DNA of 64,000 nt from Clostridium estertheticum subsp. estertheticum (GCF_001877035.1 NZ_CP015756.1:1727001-1791000), one strand, 5' to 3'. Shown: positions 37,970 through 47,528, numbered from the stretch's first letter. Notes: generated by a model from the sequence alone, not told the origin. Made by a program: numbers and translations.

Positions 37970-38719
37970 ATGAAAATTATAGCTTTAAAATTTTATAAAA
38001 ATGGCGAGATGAGGGAGGCGTTTGCACTAGGCGGCTCTATGAAGAAGGAAGATGTTGACCAAAATAAAGTATACCCAGCTAGTTTACAGAATTATTTAAT
38101 AGATACAGGAAAAGAACTTATTTTAGTAGATACAGGACTTCCAGTTGAAACAGCACCTTTTGAACGAACTCCAAATCAAATGTTATACATGGGAGATAAA
38201 ATTGCTGATTTTGCAGCCGCTCTAAAAAATGTTGGATATAAACCTTCTGATATTGATAAAGTTGTAATTACTCATAAACATCCTGATCATTCTGGAGAGC
38301 TGAGATTATTTAATGACTCTAAAATTTATATATCCGAAACTGAAGCAAATGATATGAAATTGGATTCAAAGAATATAATTAAAGTTAATTTTAAGGATGG
38401 TAAATATAAAAACTTTGACAGTAGTCAGATAATAGCTGATGGGATTATAATGTTACCTGCCCCTGGTCATACTAATGGAAATTCCATAGTTGTTGTAGAA
38501 GATAATGCATTGTATTACATGATTCATGGGGATATAACATACACAGATGAGGCCTTAAGAAGAAATGAACTCTCGGTTGTATTCGAGGATAAAGACTTAG
38601 CCGCTAAAAGTTTATCAAAGGTTAGAGAATTTATTAAGCAAAATGATACAGTTTATTTATCAACTCATACTCCTGAAGGTGTCAATTCTTTGGAGAAAAA
38701 ATTGGTTATGAAATTATAA
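37970..38719 (+). CDS. Metallo-beta-lactamase-fold hydrolase
   Basis: A 249-residue protein with the metal-binding motif H102-K-H104-P-D106-H107 (THKHPDHSGE), the later APGHTNG and a Y-x-HGD element. This layout fits the lactonase-like branch (N-acyl homoserine lactonase family), but the substrate is unknown. No signal peptide is present, so it is cytoplasmic. AAAGGAGAG precedes ATG 37970. It shares no operon sign with hutG, which is 220 bases upstream. Confidence 0.8.
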   Translation: MKIIALKFYKNGEMREAFALGGSMKKEDVDQNKVYPASLQNYLIDTGKELILVDTGLPVETAPFERTPNQMLYMGDKIADFAAALKNVGYKPSDIDKVVITHKHPDHSGELRLFNDSKIYISETEANDMKLDSKNIIKVNFKDGKYKNFDSSQIIADGIIMLPAPGHTNGNSIVVVEDNALYYMIHGDITYTDEALRRNELSVVFEDKDLAAKSLSKVREFIKQNDTVYLSTHTPEGVNSLEKKLVMKL

Positions 38720-38767
38720 TAAGTTAATTATAAATAAATCTAATTTTAAAATAAAGGGGATTAAAAA

Positions 38768-39931
38768 ATGTTAAATTTTAATTATTCAATACAGACAGAA
38801 ATATTTTTTGGAAAAAATAAAATAAATAAACTTGCAGAAAACGTAAAGAAGTATGGCTCAAAAGTTTTGCTAGTTTACGGTGGTGGTAGCATAAAGAAAA
38901 GCGGATTATATGGTAAAATCACAGATATATTTAACAAAAATGAAATAAAATTCTTTGAGTTATCAGGTGTAGAGCCTAACCCAAGAATATCAAGTGTAAA
39001 AAAAGGGATTGAAATATGCAGAGAAAATAAAGTAGACCTTATACTTGCGGTAGGTGGAGGAAGTGTAATTGACTGCTCAAAGGTAATAGCAGCTGGCTAT
39101 TATTATGATGGTGATGCATGGGACATTGTACTTGATCCAAGAAAAATAAGTAAAGTTCTCCCAATTGCAACTATATTAACATTAGCGGCGACTGGTTCTG
39201 AAATGGATGCAGGAGCAGTAATTACAAATCTAGAAACTAGTGAAAAATTAGGCACTGGTAATAAAGATATGGCACCTAAGTTTTCAATATTAGACCCTAC
39301 CTATACATTTTCAGTGCCTGCAAATCAAACAGCAGCAGGTACAGCTGATATCATGAGCCATATTTTTGAAGTGTACTTTAGTAATACAAATGAAGCTTTT
39401 ATGCAAAATAGAATGGCAGAAGCACTTCTTAAAACTTGTATAAAATATGGAGAAATAGCAATGTCTGACCCTACAAATTATGAAGCAAGATCTAATTTAA
39501 TGTGGACATCAAGTCTTGCTATAAATGGTTTATTAAGTTATGGAAAAGAAACAGAGTGGAGTGTTCATGGAATGGAGCATGAGTTAAGTGCATTTTATGA
39601 TATTACTCATGGAGTTGGGCTTGCAATTTTAACACCACATTGGATGGAGTACGCGCTAAATGATAATACAGTAAACAAGTTTGTTGAATATGGAGTTAAT
39701 GTTTGGGGACTTGATGCTAGTTGTGACAAATATGAAATAGCTCATAATGCTATTAAAAAAACAAGAGAGCACTTTGCATCATTAGGAATACCTTCCACAT
39801 TAAGAGAAGTTGGAATTAAGGAAGAAAAACTAGAAGAAATGGCAAAACAAGCTACTGTACGTGGAAAACTTGGAAGCTTCAAACCTTTAGATGCACAGGA
39901 TGTACTAAATATATATAAAGCTGCTTTTTAG
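38768..39931 (+). CDS. Iron-containing alcohol dehydrogenase (butanol dehydrogenase type)
   Basis: A 387-residue group III alcohol dehydrogenase similar to clostridial BdhA/BdhB and YqhD. The nucleotide-binding GGGS motifs (YGGGSIKKSG, AVGGGSVIDCSK) are at about 38-47 and 95-106, and metal-site histidines lie in HIFEVYF and the HGMEHELSAFYDITHGVG region. It would reduce aldehydes to alcohols with NAD(P)H. AAAGGGGA precedes ATG 38768. Confidence 0.9.
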   Translation: MLNFNYSIQTEIFFGKNKINKLAENVKKYGSKVLLVYGGGSIKKSGLYGKITDIFNKNEIKFFELSGVEPNPRISSVKKGIEICRENKVDLILAVGGGSVIDCSKVIAAGYYYDGDAWDIVLDPRKISKVLPIATILTLAATGSEMDAGAVITNLETSEKLGTGNKDMAPKFSILDPTYTFSVPANQTAAGTADIMSHIFEVYFSNTNEAFMQNRMAEALLKTCIKYGEIAMSDPTNYEARSNLMWTSSLAINGLLSYGKETEWSVHGMEHELSAFYDITHGVGLAILTPHWMEYALNDNTVNKFVEYGVNVWGLDASCDKYEIAHNAIKKTREHFASLGIPSTLREVGIKEEKLEEMAKQATVRGKLGSFKPLDAQDVLNIYKAAF

Positions 39932-39986
39932 AAAACATTTTCAATAAGGGTAATTTTACGAAATTTAATTAATAACAAATAAGTAT

Positions 39987-40022
39987 AATCAAAGAACTCG
40001 CTGTAAAGCGGGTTCTTTGATT
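39987..40022 (+). terminator. Terminator after the alcohol dehydrogenase
   Basis: AATCAAAGAACTCGC pairs with GCGGGTTCTTTGATT around TGTAAA. In the rest of the gap to 40266 there is a 25-codon open stretch at 40071-40148 without a ribosome site; no gene is claimed there. Confidence 0.82.
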
Positions 40023-40266
40023 TGTAGCAAAGTCACGTTGTAAAAGGATTGCGATCAATTTGCTTTGCTAATGGAAACAAGAAATATAAAAGATGACGAA
40101 ATTATCACTCAAAGATTGTTAAGCAGAGCTGAATTTGGATATTTATAAAATAGAAATTAACTATAATAGCGGAAAGAACCACTCTTAGATTAACATACAC
40201 ATCATAGTATATTCATTGAAAATTTGATATAATGTTACTATAATTATTATAAAGGATGTGAAAGTT

Positions 40267-40674
40267 TTGGAACTAAAGGATACAGATATTGATATTATAA
40301 AAGAATTTTTAATTGAAAAAATAAAACCATTTCTTATATATATATTTGGGTCATATGCAAAAGGGACCTCACACTCAAATAGTGATATTGATATAGCATT
40401 TTTAAGTGATGGAGCTTTTAGTGAATATGAAATATTTATGAATGCACAAGAATTAGCATGTTTGCTTAATAGAGAAATTGATCTTGTAGACTTAAAAAAG
40501 TCATCTACAGTATTTAAAGCTCAAGTAGTTGGGACAGGAAAAACAATTTTTTGTAATAATGATACGAGAAGAATGTATTTTGAAATGTATACATTCAAAG
40601 AATATGCCTTATTAAATGAAGAACGAGCAGTTATATTAGAGAATATAAAGAAGAGAGGAAATATATATGGGTAA
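40267..40674 (+). CDS. MNT-type nucleotidyltransferase (MntA-like antitoxin)
   Basis: The 135-residue protein has the minimal nucleotidyltransferase motif GSYAKGTSHSNSDIDI (GSx10DxD). In MntA/HepT toxin-antitoxin systems this protein AMPylates and neutralises the HEPN toxin. The TTG at 40267 is 10 bases from AAAGGA; the GTG at 40258 is too close to it. The stop overlaps the next start by 8 bases, as usual for such pairs. A near-identical copy of the first part of the gene lies at 44091-44162. Confidence 0.82.
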   Translation: MELKDTDIDIIKEFLIEKIKPFLIYIFGSYAKGTSHSNSDIDIAFLSDGAFSEYEIFMNAQELACLLNREIDLVDLKKSSTVFKAQVVGTGKTIFCNNDTRRMYFEMYTFKEYALLNEERAVILENIKKRGNIYG

Positions 40675-41074
40675 TGATGTGATTTATAATAAGGTTGAAA
40701 TTATTGAGAGATGTTTAATAAGAATTAATGAAGTATATGATAACAATACTGATAACCTAAAGGATTATACGAAACAAGATTCTATAATATTAAATATTCA
40801 AAGAGTCTGTGAAGCGTGTATAGATTTAGCAATGCACATTGTTTCTGAAAAAAAGTTAGGCATACCACAGAATAGTAGAGATGCTTTTGAGGTTTTGTGT
40901 AGTAATGGTTTAATTAACAGTAACTTAATGAATAAGTTAAAAGCTATGGTTGGATTTAGAAACATAGCAGTACATAACTATCAAGCTATTAATTTGAAAA
41001 TTGTGCAAGAGATTATAGAAAAACATTTAAGTGATGTTAGCGAGTTTTCTAAGATTATTATGAAGAAAATATAA
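40667..41074 (+). CDS. HEPN-domain protein (HepT/DUF86-like toxin)
   Basis: A 135-residue helical protein with the HEPN RNase motif R-x4-6-H as RNIAVHNY near residues 103-110. HepT proteins cleave RNA unless modified by the partner nucleotidyltransferase. The 8-base overlap with the MNT gene supports a coupled toxin-antitoxin pair. AGAGGAAATAT precedes the ATG. Confidence 0.82.
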   Translation: MGNDVIYNKVEIIERCLIRINEVYDNNTDNLKDYTKQDSIILNIQRVCEACIDLAMHIVSEKKLGIPQNSRDAFEVLCSNGLINSNLMNKLKAMVGFRNIAVHNYQAINLKIVQEIIEKHLSDVSEFSKIIMKKI

Positions 41075-41229
41075 AAGGTATTTAGTTACGACAATGTATA
41101 AAAGAATATAGAATTGTAACCAGAAAATTCAGTGGATCAAAGTAATAATGTAATTGTTATGACTGATGAATTTGTTGTAAACACAATTATTAGGCCCCCC
41201 GATATCCCATTAGGTAGGGCCAGCAATAT

Positions 41230-41727
41230 CTATTTTGTAAGCTTAATTATTATCTCTTTATGTTGTGGGTACTTATTTAATAGACCTGCTCTTTCAAATA
41301 TTTCAAAGTCTTTAAAGTCAAATCCAGGGGATACCATACAGCCAACAAGAGAGTAACCTGAGCTATTCATAGCAGAACCAAAGATATAATTCTTAGGTAC
41401 TAGAAATTGGGGAACCTCTCCATTTTTTGCATTAAGACCTAGTTGTCTAGTAATAAGTTCTCCATTTGGACTTATCATATATATTGAAAGCGGAGAACCT
41501 GCATGATAGTACCACATTTCATCTGATTTTAATCTATGAAAACTTGAAATTTCTCCATCTCTTAATAAAAAATAAATGCTAGTCCAAAGTATTCTTTCAC
41601 CCTCAAATTTTGTTCTTAATTCATTTGAACTAATGTTTTCACATGAGTCAAAGCTACTTTTGTAAAAACCACCTTCAGGATGAGGTTCCATATTTAATGA
41701 GTTAATAAAGTATTGTGATGAGTACAT
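41230..41727 (-). CDS. Cupin, DUF985 family
   Basis: A 165-residue single-domain cupin of the DUF985 family: the N-terminal EPHPEGGFYK, the SIYFLLRDGEISSFHRLKSDEMWYYHAG core and the C-terminal VSPGFDFKDFEIFERAGLL are characteristic. Function is unknown in most members. AAAGGAGA precedes the minus-strand start at 41727. It faces the MNT/HEPN pair. Confidence 0.85.
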   Translation of the reverse strand: MYSSQYFINSLNMEPHPEGGFYKSSFDSCENISSNELRTKFEGERILWTSIYFLLRDGEISSFHRLKSDEMWYYHAGSPLSIYMISPNGELITRQLGLNAKNGEVPQFLVPKNYIFGSAMNSSGYSLVGCMVSPGFDFKDFEIFERAGLLNKYPQHKEIIIKLTK

Positions 41728-41871
41728 AATTTATCTCCTTTATAAAAATATATTGTATATAGATTATATTGCTACTTCATACAGCAAAATAAATAATCAT
41801 AACTACATATTCAGTTTATCATTTTAGCAAAGAAATTAATAGGGAGATTCGAATCCTTATAAATGAAATGG

Positions 41872-41986
41872 GGAAATAGTTACTGAGCTTTGTTTAAACT
41901 CTAAGGAAGAATATAAGTATGGATACTATAAAGTGGCTCGGGAAAAGACCTCAATTGTTAATCTACACAAAATAATTAATAATTGA
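41872..41986 (+). pseudogene. Coding-like remnant; first 45 bases repeated at 44621
   Basis: In the gap 41728-42165 an open frame from 41873 to a stop at 41984 reads like protein (EIVTELCLNSKEEYKYG...) but has no start or ribosome site. Bases 41872-41916 recur at 44621-44665 with a few changes, also as open frame (EIVTELCVKYKEEYS, stop). It is part of some decayed gene I cannot name. Nothing else is seen in this gap. Confidence 0.4.
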
Positions 41987-42165
41987 AGATTAATTTGGGA
42001 TTAAGTCGCAATTTAAGGTACAATATAGAGTATAAATATAATCAAGAACACTATTGGTATTGAAAAAGATACTCATATAATAACGAATGTTATTGGAAAG
42101 AGCGGGTTCGAAGTATACTTGCAATTTATAGGAACATTCTATAAGGATATAGGTGGTGATTAAAA

Positions 42166-42966
42166 ATGCTCAAAAATATTCTTCTAAATTATTTAAGTGA
42201 TGCTAAATTGAAATATTCAATTTACATTAAGGAACTAAATCAGGGCAAGATTTGTGAAATAAATCAATTTAAAATAGTACCCTCAGCTTCCATAATAAAA
42301 CTTTTTATCATGGGGTCAACTTTAGAAAAAGTATCCACTGGGACCTTATCTTTAAAAGATAGGATAACTATAAATAAAAAAGAAAAAGTTCCATTTAGTA
42401 TCTTAACTCTTCTTGACGATGATAATTCATATACTATAAATGATTTAATTTTATTAATGATTATACAAAGTGACAATACAGCAACTAACAAACTCATTGA
42501 TATCATAGGTTTCGGTTCTATTAATGCTTTCATAAAAAAGCATAATTTTAACAGCTCTACGCTGCAAAGAAAGATGATGGACAATGAATCTAGACTTAAG
42601 GGCATTGACAATTTATGCAATATTTCTGATTGCGCTCTATTCCTAGAACTTATCTATAATGGTAAACTAATTAATGAAGAATATAGTAAACTCATGGTAA
42701 GTATATTAACTCACCAGTTAGACGATTCAATGATGAAGATTAATTTACCTACTAATATTACTATAGCCCATAAAACTGGAGATTTAGACTTTTCAAAACA
42801 TGATGTTGGTATTGTATATACATCTAAAACCGATTATATTTTTTCTATGTTTACCTGGGAAGCTATCAGTGATAATTACGCAAAAAACTTAATAGGCAAT
42901 ATTTCTCAAATAACTTATGATTATTTTATGAATGGAGGAGAATATTTTGAAAATCACCGATATTGA
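42166..42966 (+). CDS. Class A beta-lactamase-fold serine hydrolase, no signal peptide
   Basis: A 266-residue protein with all three active-site elements of the penicilloyl serine transferase fold: SASIIK (SxxK) at about 44, SDN in QSDNTATN at about 102, and KTG in AHKTGDL at about 205. There is no signal peptide, which is unusual for a beta-lactamase. Its coding end overlaps the dipeptide epimerase gene, so it may instead act on peptidoglycan-derived peptides or another cytoplasmic ester or amide. AGGTGGTG precedes ATG 42166. Confidence 0.8.
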   Translation: MLKNILLNYLSDAKLKYSIYIKELNQGKICEINQFKIVPSASIIKLFIMGSTLEKVSTGTLSLKDRITINKKEKVPFSILTLLDDDNSYTINDLILLMIIQSDNTATNKLIDIIGFGSINAFIKKHNFNSSTLQRKMMDNESRLKGIDNLCNISDCALFLELIYNGKLINEEYSKLMVSILTHQLDDSMMKINLPTNITIAHKTGDLDFSKHDVGIVYTSKTDYIFSMFTWEAISDNYAKNLIGNISQITYDYFMNGGEYFENHRY

Positions 42967-44035
42967 AATAGGATATATTTCTGTGCCTTTAAAAACACCC
43001 TTTAAAACTGCAATAAGAACAGTAACTTCTGTAGAAGATATTATAGTTATGATTAAAACAGATTCAATTAGCGTTGGCTATGGCGAGGCTCCACCTACTG
43101 GTGTAATAACTGGCGACACTAGAGGCGCTATCGCGTCTGCTATTAATGATCATATTAAAAAAGCAATTATAGGTATGGACATAGAAAATTTTGAAGAAAT
43201 CATGATCAAGTTAAACAAGTGTATTGTTAAAAATACTAGTGCCAAAGCCGCTATAGATATGGCTCTTTATGATCTTTATGGACAATTATATAAAGCACCC
43301 TTATATAAGTTACTTGGCGGTTATAGAAATGAACTTATAACTGATATAACTATAAGTGTAAATGACCAAGAGGTGATGGCTAAAGATAGTCTCCACGCAA
43401 TTGGACTTGGCTATAAAACACTAAAAATAAAAGTAGGTACCGATTCGGCCACAGATATAAAAAGGTTAAAAGCTATAAGAGACATTGTTGGTCCAAACGT
43501 GAATATCAGAATTGATGCAAATCAAGGCTGGAAACCTAAAGAAGCCGTTTTGACACTTAGAAAAATGGAGGATGCTGGACTAGATATTGAATTTGTTGAA
43601 CAACCCGTTAAGGCCCATGATATAGAAGGTTTAAAGTTTGTTACTGATAATATTTCTATACCAGTTATGGCCGATGAGAGTGTTTTTTCTCCTATGGATG
43701 CTCTTAAAATCATGCAGATTCGTGCGGCTGATCTCATCAATATAAAGCTTATGAAGACCGGTGGAATTTACAATGCATTAAAGATATGTTCAATAGCCCA
43801 GGTTTATGGAGTTGAATGTATGATGGGCTGCATGTTAGAAGCAAAAATCAGTGTTACAGCAGCTGCACATCTTGCAGCAGCCAAAAGCATTATTACAAAA
43901 ATAGATTTAGATGGTCCAATACTCTGTAGCACTGATCCCATAATAGGCGGTTCGATTTTTAATGAAAGCCTAATAAAGTTTTCAAATGCACCTGGCCTTG
44001 GGATTAGTGGAATATTGGGGATTAATTGTTCATAA
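42947..44035 (+). CDS. Dipeptide (L-Ala-D/L-Glu) epimerase family protein
   Basis: A 362-residue enolase-superfamily enzyme of the muconate-lactonising/epimerase subgroup. Catalytic lysines are in LKIKVG and NIKLMKTGG, metal acids in RIDANQGW, EFVEQP and MADES. These enzymes epimerise dipeptides from recycled murein. The TTG at 42947 is 6 bases after GGAGGAG; the ATG at 42932 overlaps that site. Start lies inside the previous gene (20-base overlap), so the two are co-translated. Confidence 0.85.
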   Translation: MKITDIEIGYISVPLKTPFKTAIRTVTSVEDIIVMIKTDSISVGYGEAPPTGVITGDTRGAIASAINDHIKKAIIGMDIENFEEIMIKLNKCIVKNTSAKAAIDMALYDLYGQLYKAPLYKLLGGYRNELITDITISVNDQEVMAKDSLHAIGLGYKTLKIKVGTDSATDIKRLKAIRDIVGPNVNIRIDANQGWKPKEAVLTLRKMEDAGLDIEFVEQPVKAHDIEGLKFVTDNISIPVMADESVFSPMDALKIMQIRAADLINIKLMKTGGIYNALKICSIAQVYGVECMMGCMLEAKISVTAAAHLAAAKSIITKIDLDGPILCSTDPIIGGSIFNESLIKFSNAPGLGISGILGINCS

Positions 44036-44090
44036 AAACCCCTGGGGTAGTGAATGATGCAGCCATTATTACAGTATGAAAAGTATAATT

Positions 44091-44162
44091 AATTATTATA
44101 AAGGATGTGAAGTTTTGGAACTAAAGGATACAGATATTGATATTATAAAAGAATTTTTAATT
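44091..44162 (+). pseudogene. Partial copy of the MNT gene 5' end
   Basis: About 72 bases repeat 40244-40315 (ribosome site, start and first 16 codons of the nucleotidyltransferase gene) with a single-base deletion just before the TTG start. The copy then breaks off and runs directly into the ribosome site of the next gene. Such high identity suggests a recent duplication. Confidence 0.85.
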
Positions 44163-44179
44163 AGTAGGGGGTGAGTGTT

Positions 44180-44464
44180 ATGGATGCTATAATGGAATTT
44201 ATATTTGACATGCTAATTAAGTTATTAACAGGTAAAAAACCAAAACGTAAGTTAATAGAGAGTATAAATAGTACTAAAGGATATAATAAAGATAATCATT
44301 TTGATAAAACAGTAAATAGGTATAGCAAACATTCAATATCAACTGAAAGTAAGAATAGAGAAACAAAAGTAATCACGGAGACATTAGGATTTGATACTAA
44401 AAGTGGAATGGTTGGGTATACTGAAAATGGTTCAGGAAGGTTAATAATATTAAATAATAAATAG
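44180..44464 (+). CDS. Hypothetical 94-residue protein
   Basis: The N-terminus is a short amphipathic hydrophobic helix (MDAIMEFIFDMLIKLLTG), followed by a basic, polar region and a beta-like tail. No family is recognised. AGGGGGTGAGTG precedes ATG 44180. The gene begins directly after the truncated MNT copy, so it may be part of the inserted or rearranged piece. Confidence 0.55.
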   Translation: MDAIMEFIFDMLIKLLTGKKPKRKLIESINSTKGYNKDNHFDKTVNRYSKHSISTESKNRETKVITETLGFDTKSGMVGYTENGSGRLIILNNK

Positions 44465-44527
44465 AAATTGAGTGGGGGAACATTGAAGTATTCATCATGC
44501 ATAAAATAAGAACTCTTGTAAGAAACG

Positions 44528-44562
44528 GGTATTCATTTTAAAAGATGGATGCCCTATTTTTA
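44528..44562 (+). terminator. Weak hairpin
   Basis: GGGTATTCAT pairs imperfectly with ATGGATGCCC and is followed by TATTTTTAT. It lies in the 335-bp gap 44465-44798, which also holds the second copy of a 45-base repeat. Confidence 0.4.
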
Positions 44563-44620
44563 TAGAATGTCTCTTGAATAACTGATTCAATTATATCACA
44601 GAGTATTTATTCTATAATGT

Positions 44621-44665
44621 GGAAATAGTTACTGAACTTTGTGTAAAATATAAGGAAGAGTATAG
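44621..44665 (+). repeat. Second copy of the 45-base coding-like repeat
   Basis: Matches 41872-41916, sharing GGAAATAGTTACTGA and TAAGGAAGA. Together with the MNT 5' copy at 44091 it suggests that the segment from MNT to this repeat was duplicated and mostly lost. Confidence 0.6.
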
Positions 44666-44798
44666 CTGAATTCACGACTGTGTTATAATAAGTTTATCTA
44701 AGGTGGATGTATCTAACAAGTGTTTAAAATAATGGGATTGATATTTTAATTCTATACAGCCTGAAAATACGAAAAAGAGAAAGAGGAGAACAATAATA

Positions 44799-47528
44799 TT
44801 GAATATTGAAGAAAATCTCATCCTTATAAAGGGTGAGGATAAGACAGAGAAGGTTATTACTTGTGTAAATAATAATGGTAAGTGTTTAGTTACATTTGAT
44901 AATAATAAAACATATACATATAGCAGTAATAATGTTAAGTGGTTTAGAAATCCTATTGAGATTAATGCAGAAACTACAATAATATATGAAAACAATGGAC
45001 CTATATCAGGTGTTGTTAAAATATTTAAGTTTGAAGAGCACATTAGAGTATGCTTTAAATCTGGATACAAAAAGCTTTTTAATATATCGGATATATTAAT
45101 GGAAAAAACTAGTCTAAATAATAAAATTTCAAATAATTATTTTGAGTATTTAAAGAAACTAGCAGCAAATGTTAGTATTACATTAGATGATGAAAGTAGT
45201 TTTTTGAGTAAGCAGTATAATAAAATAAAAATTATTAGTCCTAGAAGTGTTTTATCATCCTATTTAAAAGTACAAGCTCTTAAAAAAAGAAAAATCACCA
45301 ATGAAATAATATTTCCGTTTGGATTTAATATTAGTCAAAAAAGTGCAACTGAAAAGGCTTTAAGTAATCAAATAAGTGTTATTGAGGGCCCTCCTGGAAC
45401 TGGTAAAACTCAAACAATATTAAATATTATAGCGAATGCTATTATTAATAATGAAACTGTTGCAGTTGTTTCTAACAATAATTCAGCCACTGCAAATGTA
45501 CTAGAAAAACTCCAAAAATATGATGTAGGTTTTATATCAGCATATTTAGGGAATAAAGAGAATAAAGATGAATTTTTTGAAAGTCAAAAGGATTCATATC
45601 CTGATATGAAAGAGTGGAAAATAGAAAATGAGAAGTTAGAAATATTGAAAAGTAGTTTAATGACTTCCAAGCAAAGACTGGATGATATGCTCCATGAACA
45701 AAATAAATTAGCTACATTAAAAGAAGAGTTTTCTGAGTTAGACCTTGAGGTAGAGTATTTCAACAAATATTATGATGAAAATAAATATAGGATACAACCT
45801 TATAGGTCTATCTACAAGCTAGATTCAAATGATGTAATGTCGATACTCGCAAAGTATGAAATCATTTTAGGAAAGTATGGATTATTTAAATTAAGACATA
45901 AAATTATAAATATAATTCGGTATGGTATCATAAGCTTTAAATTTTATAAAAACTCTAATGAAGCTATAGTGGATTATTTAAAAAAAGTCTATTATGAATT
46001 AAAATCGAGTGAACTAAGTAGAACTATCGATTTATTATCAAATAAACTAGAAAAGAATAATTTTGAAGATCTAATGCGTCAATACAGTGAAGACTCTATG
46101 CAGGTTCTTAAATCTAATTTGGCTAGAAAGTTTACATCAAAAGGTAATAGAACTATATTTACAAAAGATATTTTATGGAAAAACATTGAGGGTTTTCTAA
46201 AGGAATATCCAGTAATACTTAGTACTACACATTCTCTAAGAAGCTGTGTAAGTGAAAACTATTTGTTTGATTACGTTATTGTTGATGAAGCTTCTCAGGT
46301 TGATATAGTAACTGGTTCACTAGCTTTATCTTGTGCAAAAAATGTTGTTATTGTTGGAGATTTAAAACAATTACCTAATGTTGTGACAGATGAAGTTAAA
46401 AATAAAAGCGATATAATTTTTAAACAATATAACTTAAATGAAGCCTTCAATTATGCTCAAAATAGTTTATTATCCTCAATAACAAAATTATATAGTGATG
46501 TTCCAAAGACTTTACTTCGAGAACACTATAGATGTCATCCTAAAATAATAGGATTCTGTAACAAGAAATTTTATAACAATGAATTAATTATATTAACGAA
46601 TGAGAGTGTTGGGGATAAGCCACTTGTAGTATATAAAACATCTAAGGGAAATCATGCAAGAGGAAATTTTAATCAAAGACAAATAGATGTAATACTTGAT
46701 GAAGTAATTCCAAAATTAAATTTAGAGAAATCTTCTAAAGAGATTGGTGTTATTTCACCATATAGATTGCAAGTAGATGAACTAAAGAAGCTAATTAAAA
46801 CTGATAATATTGAAGTGGATACAGTACATAAATATCAAGGTAGAGAAAAAGATACTATTATTTTGACTACTGTTGCAAATCAGATAAATGATTTTATAGA
46901 TGATCCTAATCTTATAAATGTTGCAGTATCAAGGGCAGAAAGTAAATTGATTCTTATAGTTTCTGATAGTGATATAGCAAGTGATAATACTAATATAGGT
47001 GATTTAATTAAATATATACAATATAATAATTTTGAAATTATTAATAGCAATATATCTTCAGTATTTGATTTTCTTTATAGCAATTATTCTAAAAAATTAT
47101 TAGAAATATTAAATAAGAACAAGAGGGTTTCTGAATTTGCATCAGAAAATTTAATGAATATGGTAATTGAAAAAGTATTATGTCAGGAGAAGTTTAAATT
47201 CCTTGATGTAGTATTACACCAACCACTTAAAATGTTAATTAAGGATACATCTAAGCTAACAGAGATAGAACACAAATTTGTTAAAAACATTTTAACGCAT
47301 ACAGATTTTATTATCTTTAATAAGTTAGATAAAATGCCAGTGCTAGTGGTGGAAGTGGATGGTTATGCGTTTCATGCTAATAATAAAGTACAATTAGAAC
47401 GCGATAAAATGAAGGATGAGATACTAACCAAATATAATATACCTATTTTGAGAATAAGTACAAATGGAAGTGGCGAAGAGTTAAAATTAAGTAACAAACT
47501 TTCTGAGGTGTTAAAAATCAAATTTTGA
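44799..47528 (+). CDS. SF1 (Upf1-like) helicase with C-terminal DUF2726-like nuclease domain
   Basis: A 909-residue protein. Walker A GPPGTGKT is at 197-204, Walker B DEASQ at 496-500, then motif III GDLKQLPN, motif IV LREHYRCHPKII, and motifs V-VI in VDTVHKYQGREKD and NVAVSRAESKLIL. The C-terminal 105 residues (HTDFIIFNKLDKMPVLVVEVDGYAFH) look like DUF2726, a PD-(D/E)xK/VSR-type nuclease fold with D and E-V-D acids. Together this suggests a DNA-processing enzyme, possibly of the defence or repair type. The TTG start follows AGAGGAGAA at good spacing. Confidence 0.85.
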   Translation: MNIEENLILIKGEDKTEKVITCVNNNGKCLVTFDNNKTYTYSSNNVKWFRNPIEINAETTIIYENNGPISGVVKIFKFEEHIRVCFKSGYKKLFNISDILMEKTSLNNKISNNYFEYLKKLAANVSITLDDESSFLSKQYNKIKIISPRSVLSSYLKVQALKKRKITNEIIFPFGFNISQKSATEKALSNQISVIEGPPGTGKTQTILNIIANAIINNETVAVVSNNNSATANVLEKLQKYDVGFISAYLGNKENKDEFFESQKDSYPDMKEWKIENEKLEILKSSLMTSKQRLDDMLHEQNKLATLKEEFSELDLEVEYFNKYYDENKYRIQPYRSIYKLDSNDVMSILAKYEIILGKYGLFKLRHKIINIIRYGIISFKFYKNSNEAIVDYLKKVYYELKSSELSRTIDLLSNKLEKNNFEDLMRQYSEDSMQVLKSNLARKFTSKGNRTIFTKDILWKNIEGFLKEYPVILSTTHSLRSCVSENYLFDYVIVDEASQVDIVTGSLALSCAKNVVIVGDLKQLPNVVTDEVKNKSDIIFKQYNLNEAFNYAQNSLLSSITKLYSDVPKTLLREHYRCHPKIIGFCNKKFYNNELIILTNESVGDKPLVVYKTSKGNHARGNFNQRQIDVILDEVIPKLNLEKSSKEIGVISPYRLQVDELKKLIKTDNIEVDTVHKYQGREKDTIILTTVANQINDFIDDPNLINVAVSRAESKLILIVSDSDIASDNTNIGDLIKYIQYNNFEIINSNISSVFDFLYSNYSKKLLEILNKNKRVSEFASENLMNMVIEKVLCQEKFKFLDVVLHQPLKMLIKDTSKLTEIEHKFVKNILTHTDFIIFNKLDKMPVLVVEVDGYAFHANNKVQLERDKMKDEILTKYNIPILRISTNGSGEELKLSNKLSEVLKIKF

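Noticed and set aside
40071-40148. 25-codon frame METRNIKDDEII...
   Set aside because: No ribosome site and no recognisable family.
41132-41356. Plus-strand 74-codon frame over the DUF985 gene 3' end
   Set aside because: It overlaps the well-supported minus-strand cupin gene and has no ribosome site.
41844-41862. GATTCGAATCC resembles the T-arm of a tRNA
   Set aside because: No acceptor stem, D-arm or anticodon arm can be built around it.
42166-42966. Annotation as an antibiotic-resistance beta-lactamase
   Set aside because: No signal peptide, and translational coupling to an epimerase; only the fold can be claimed.
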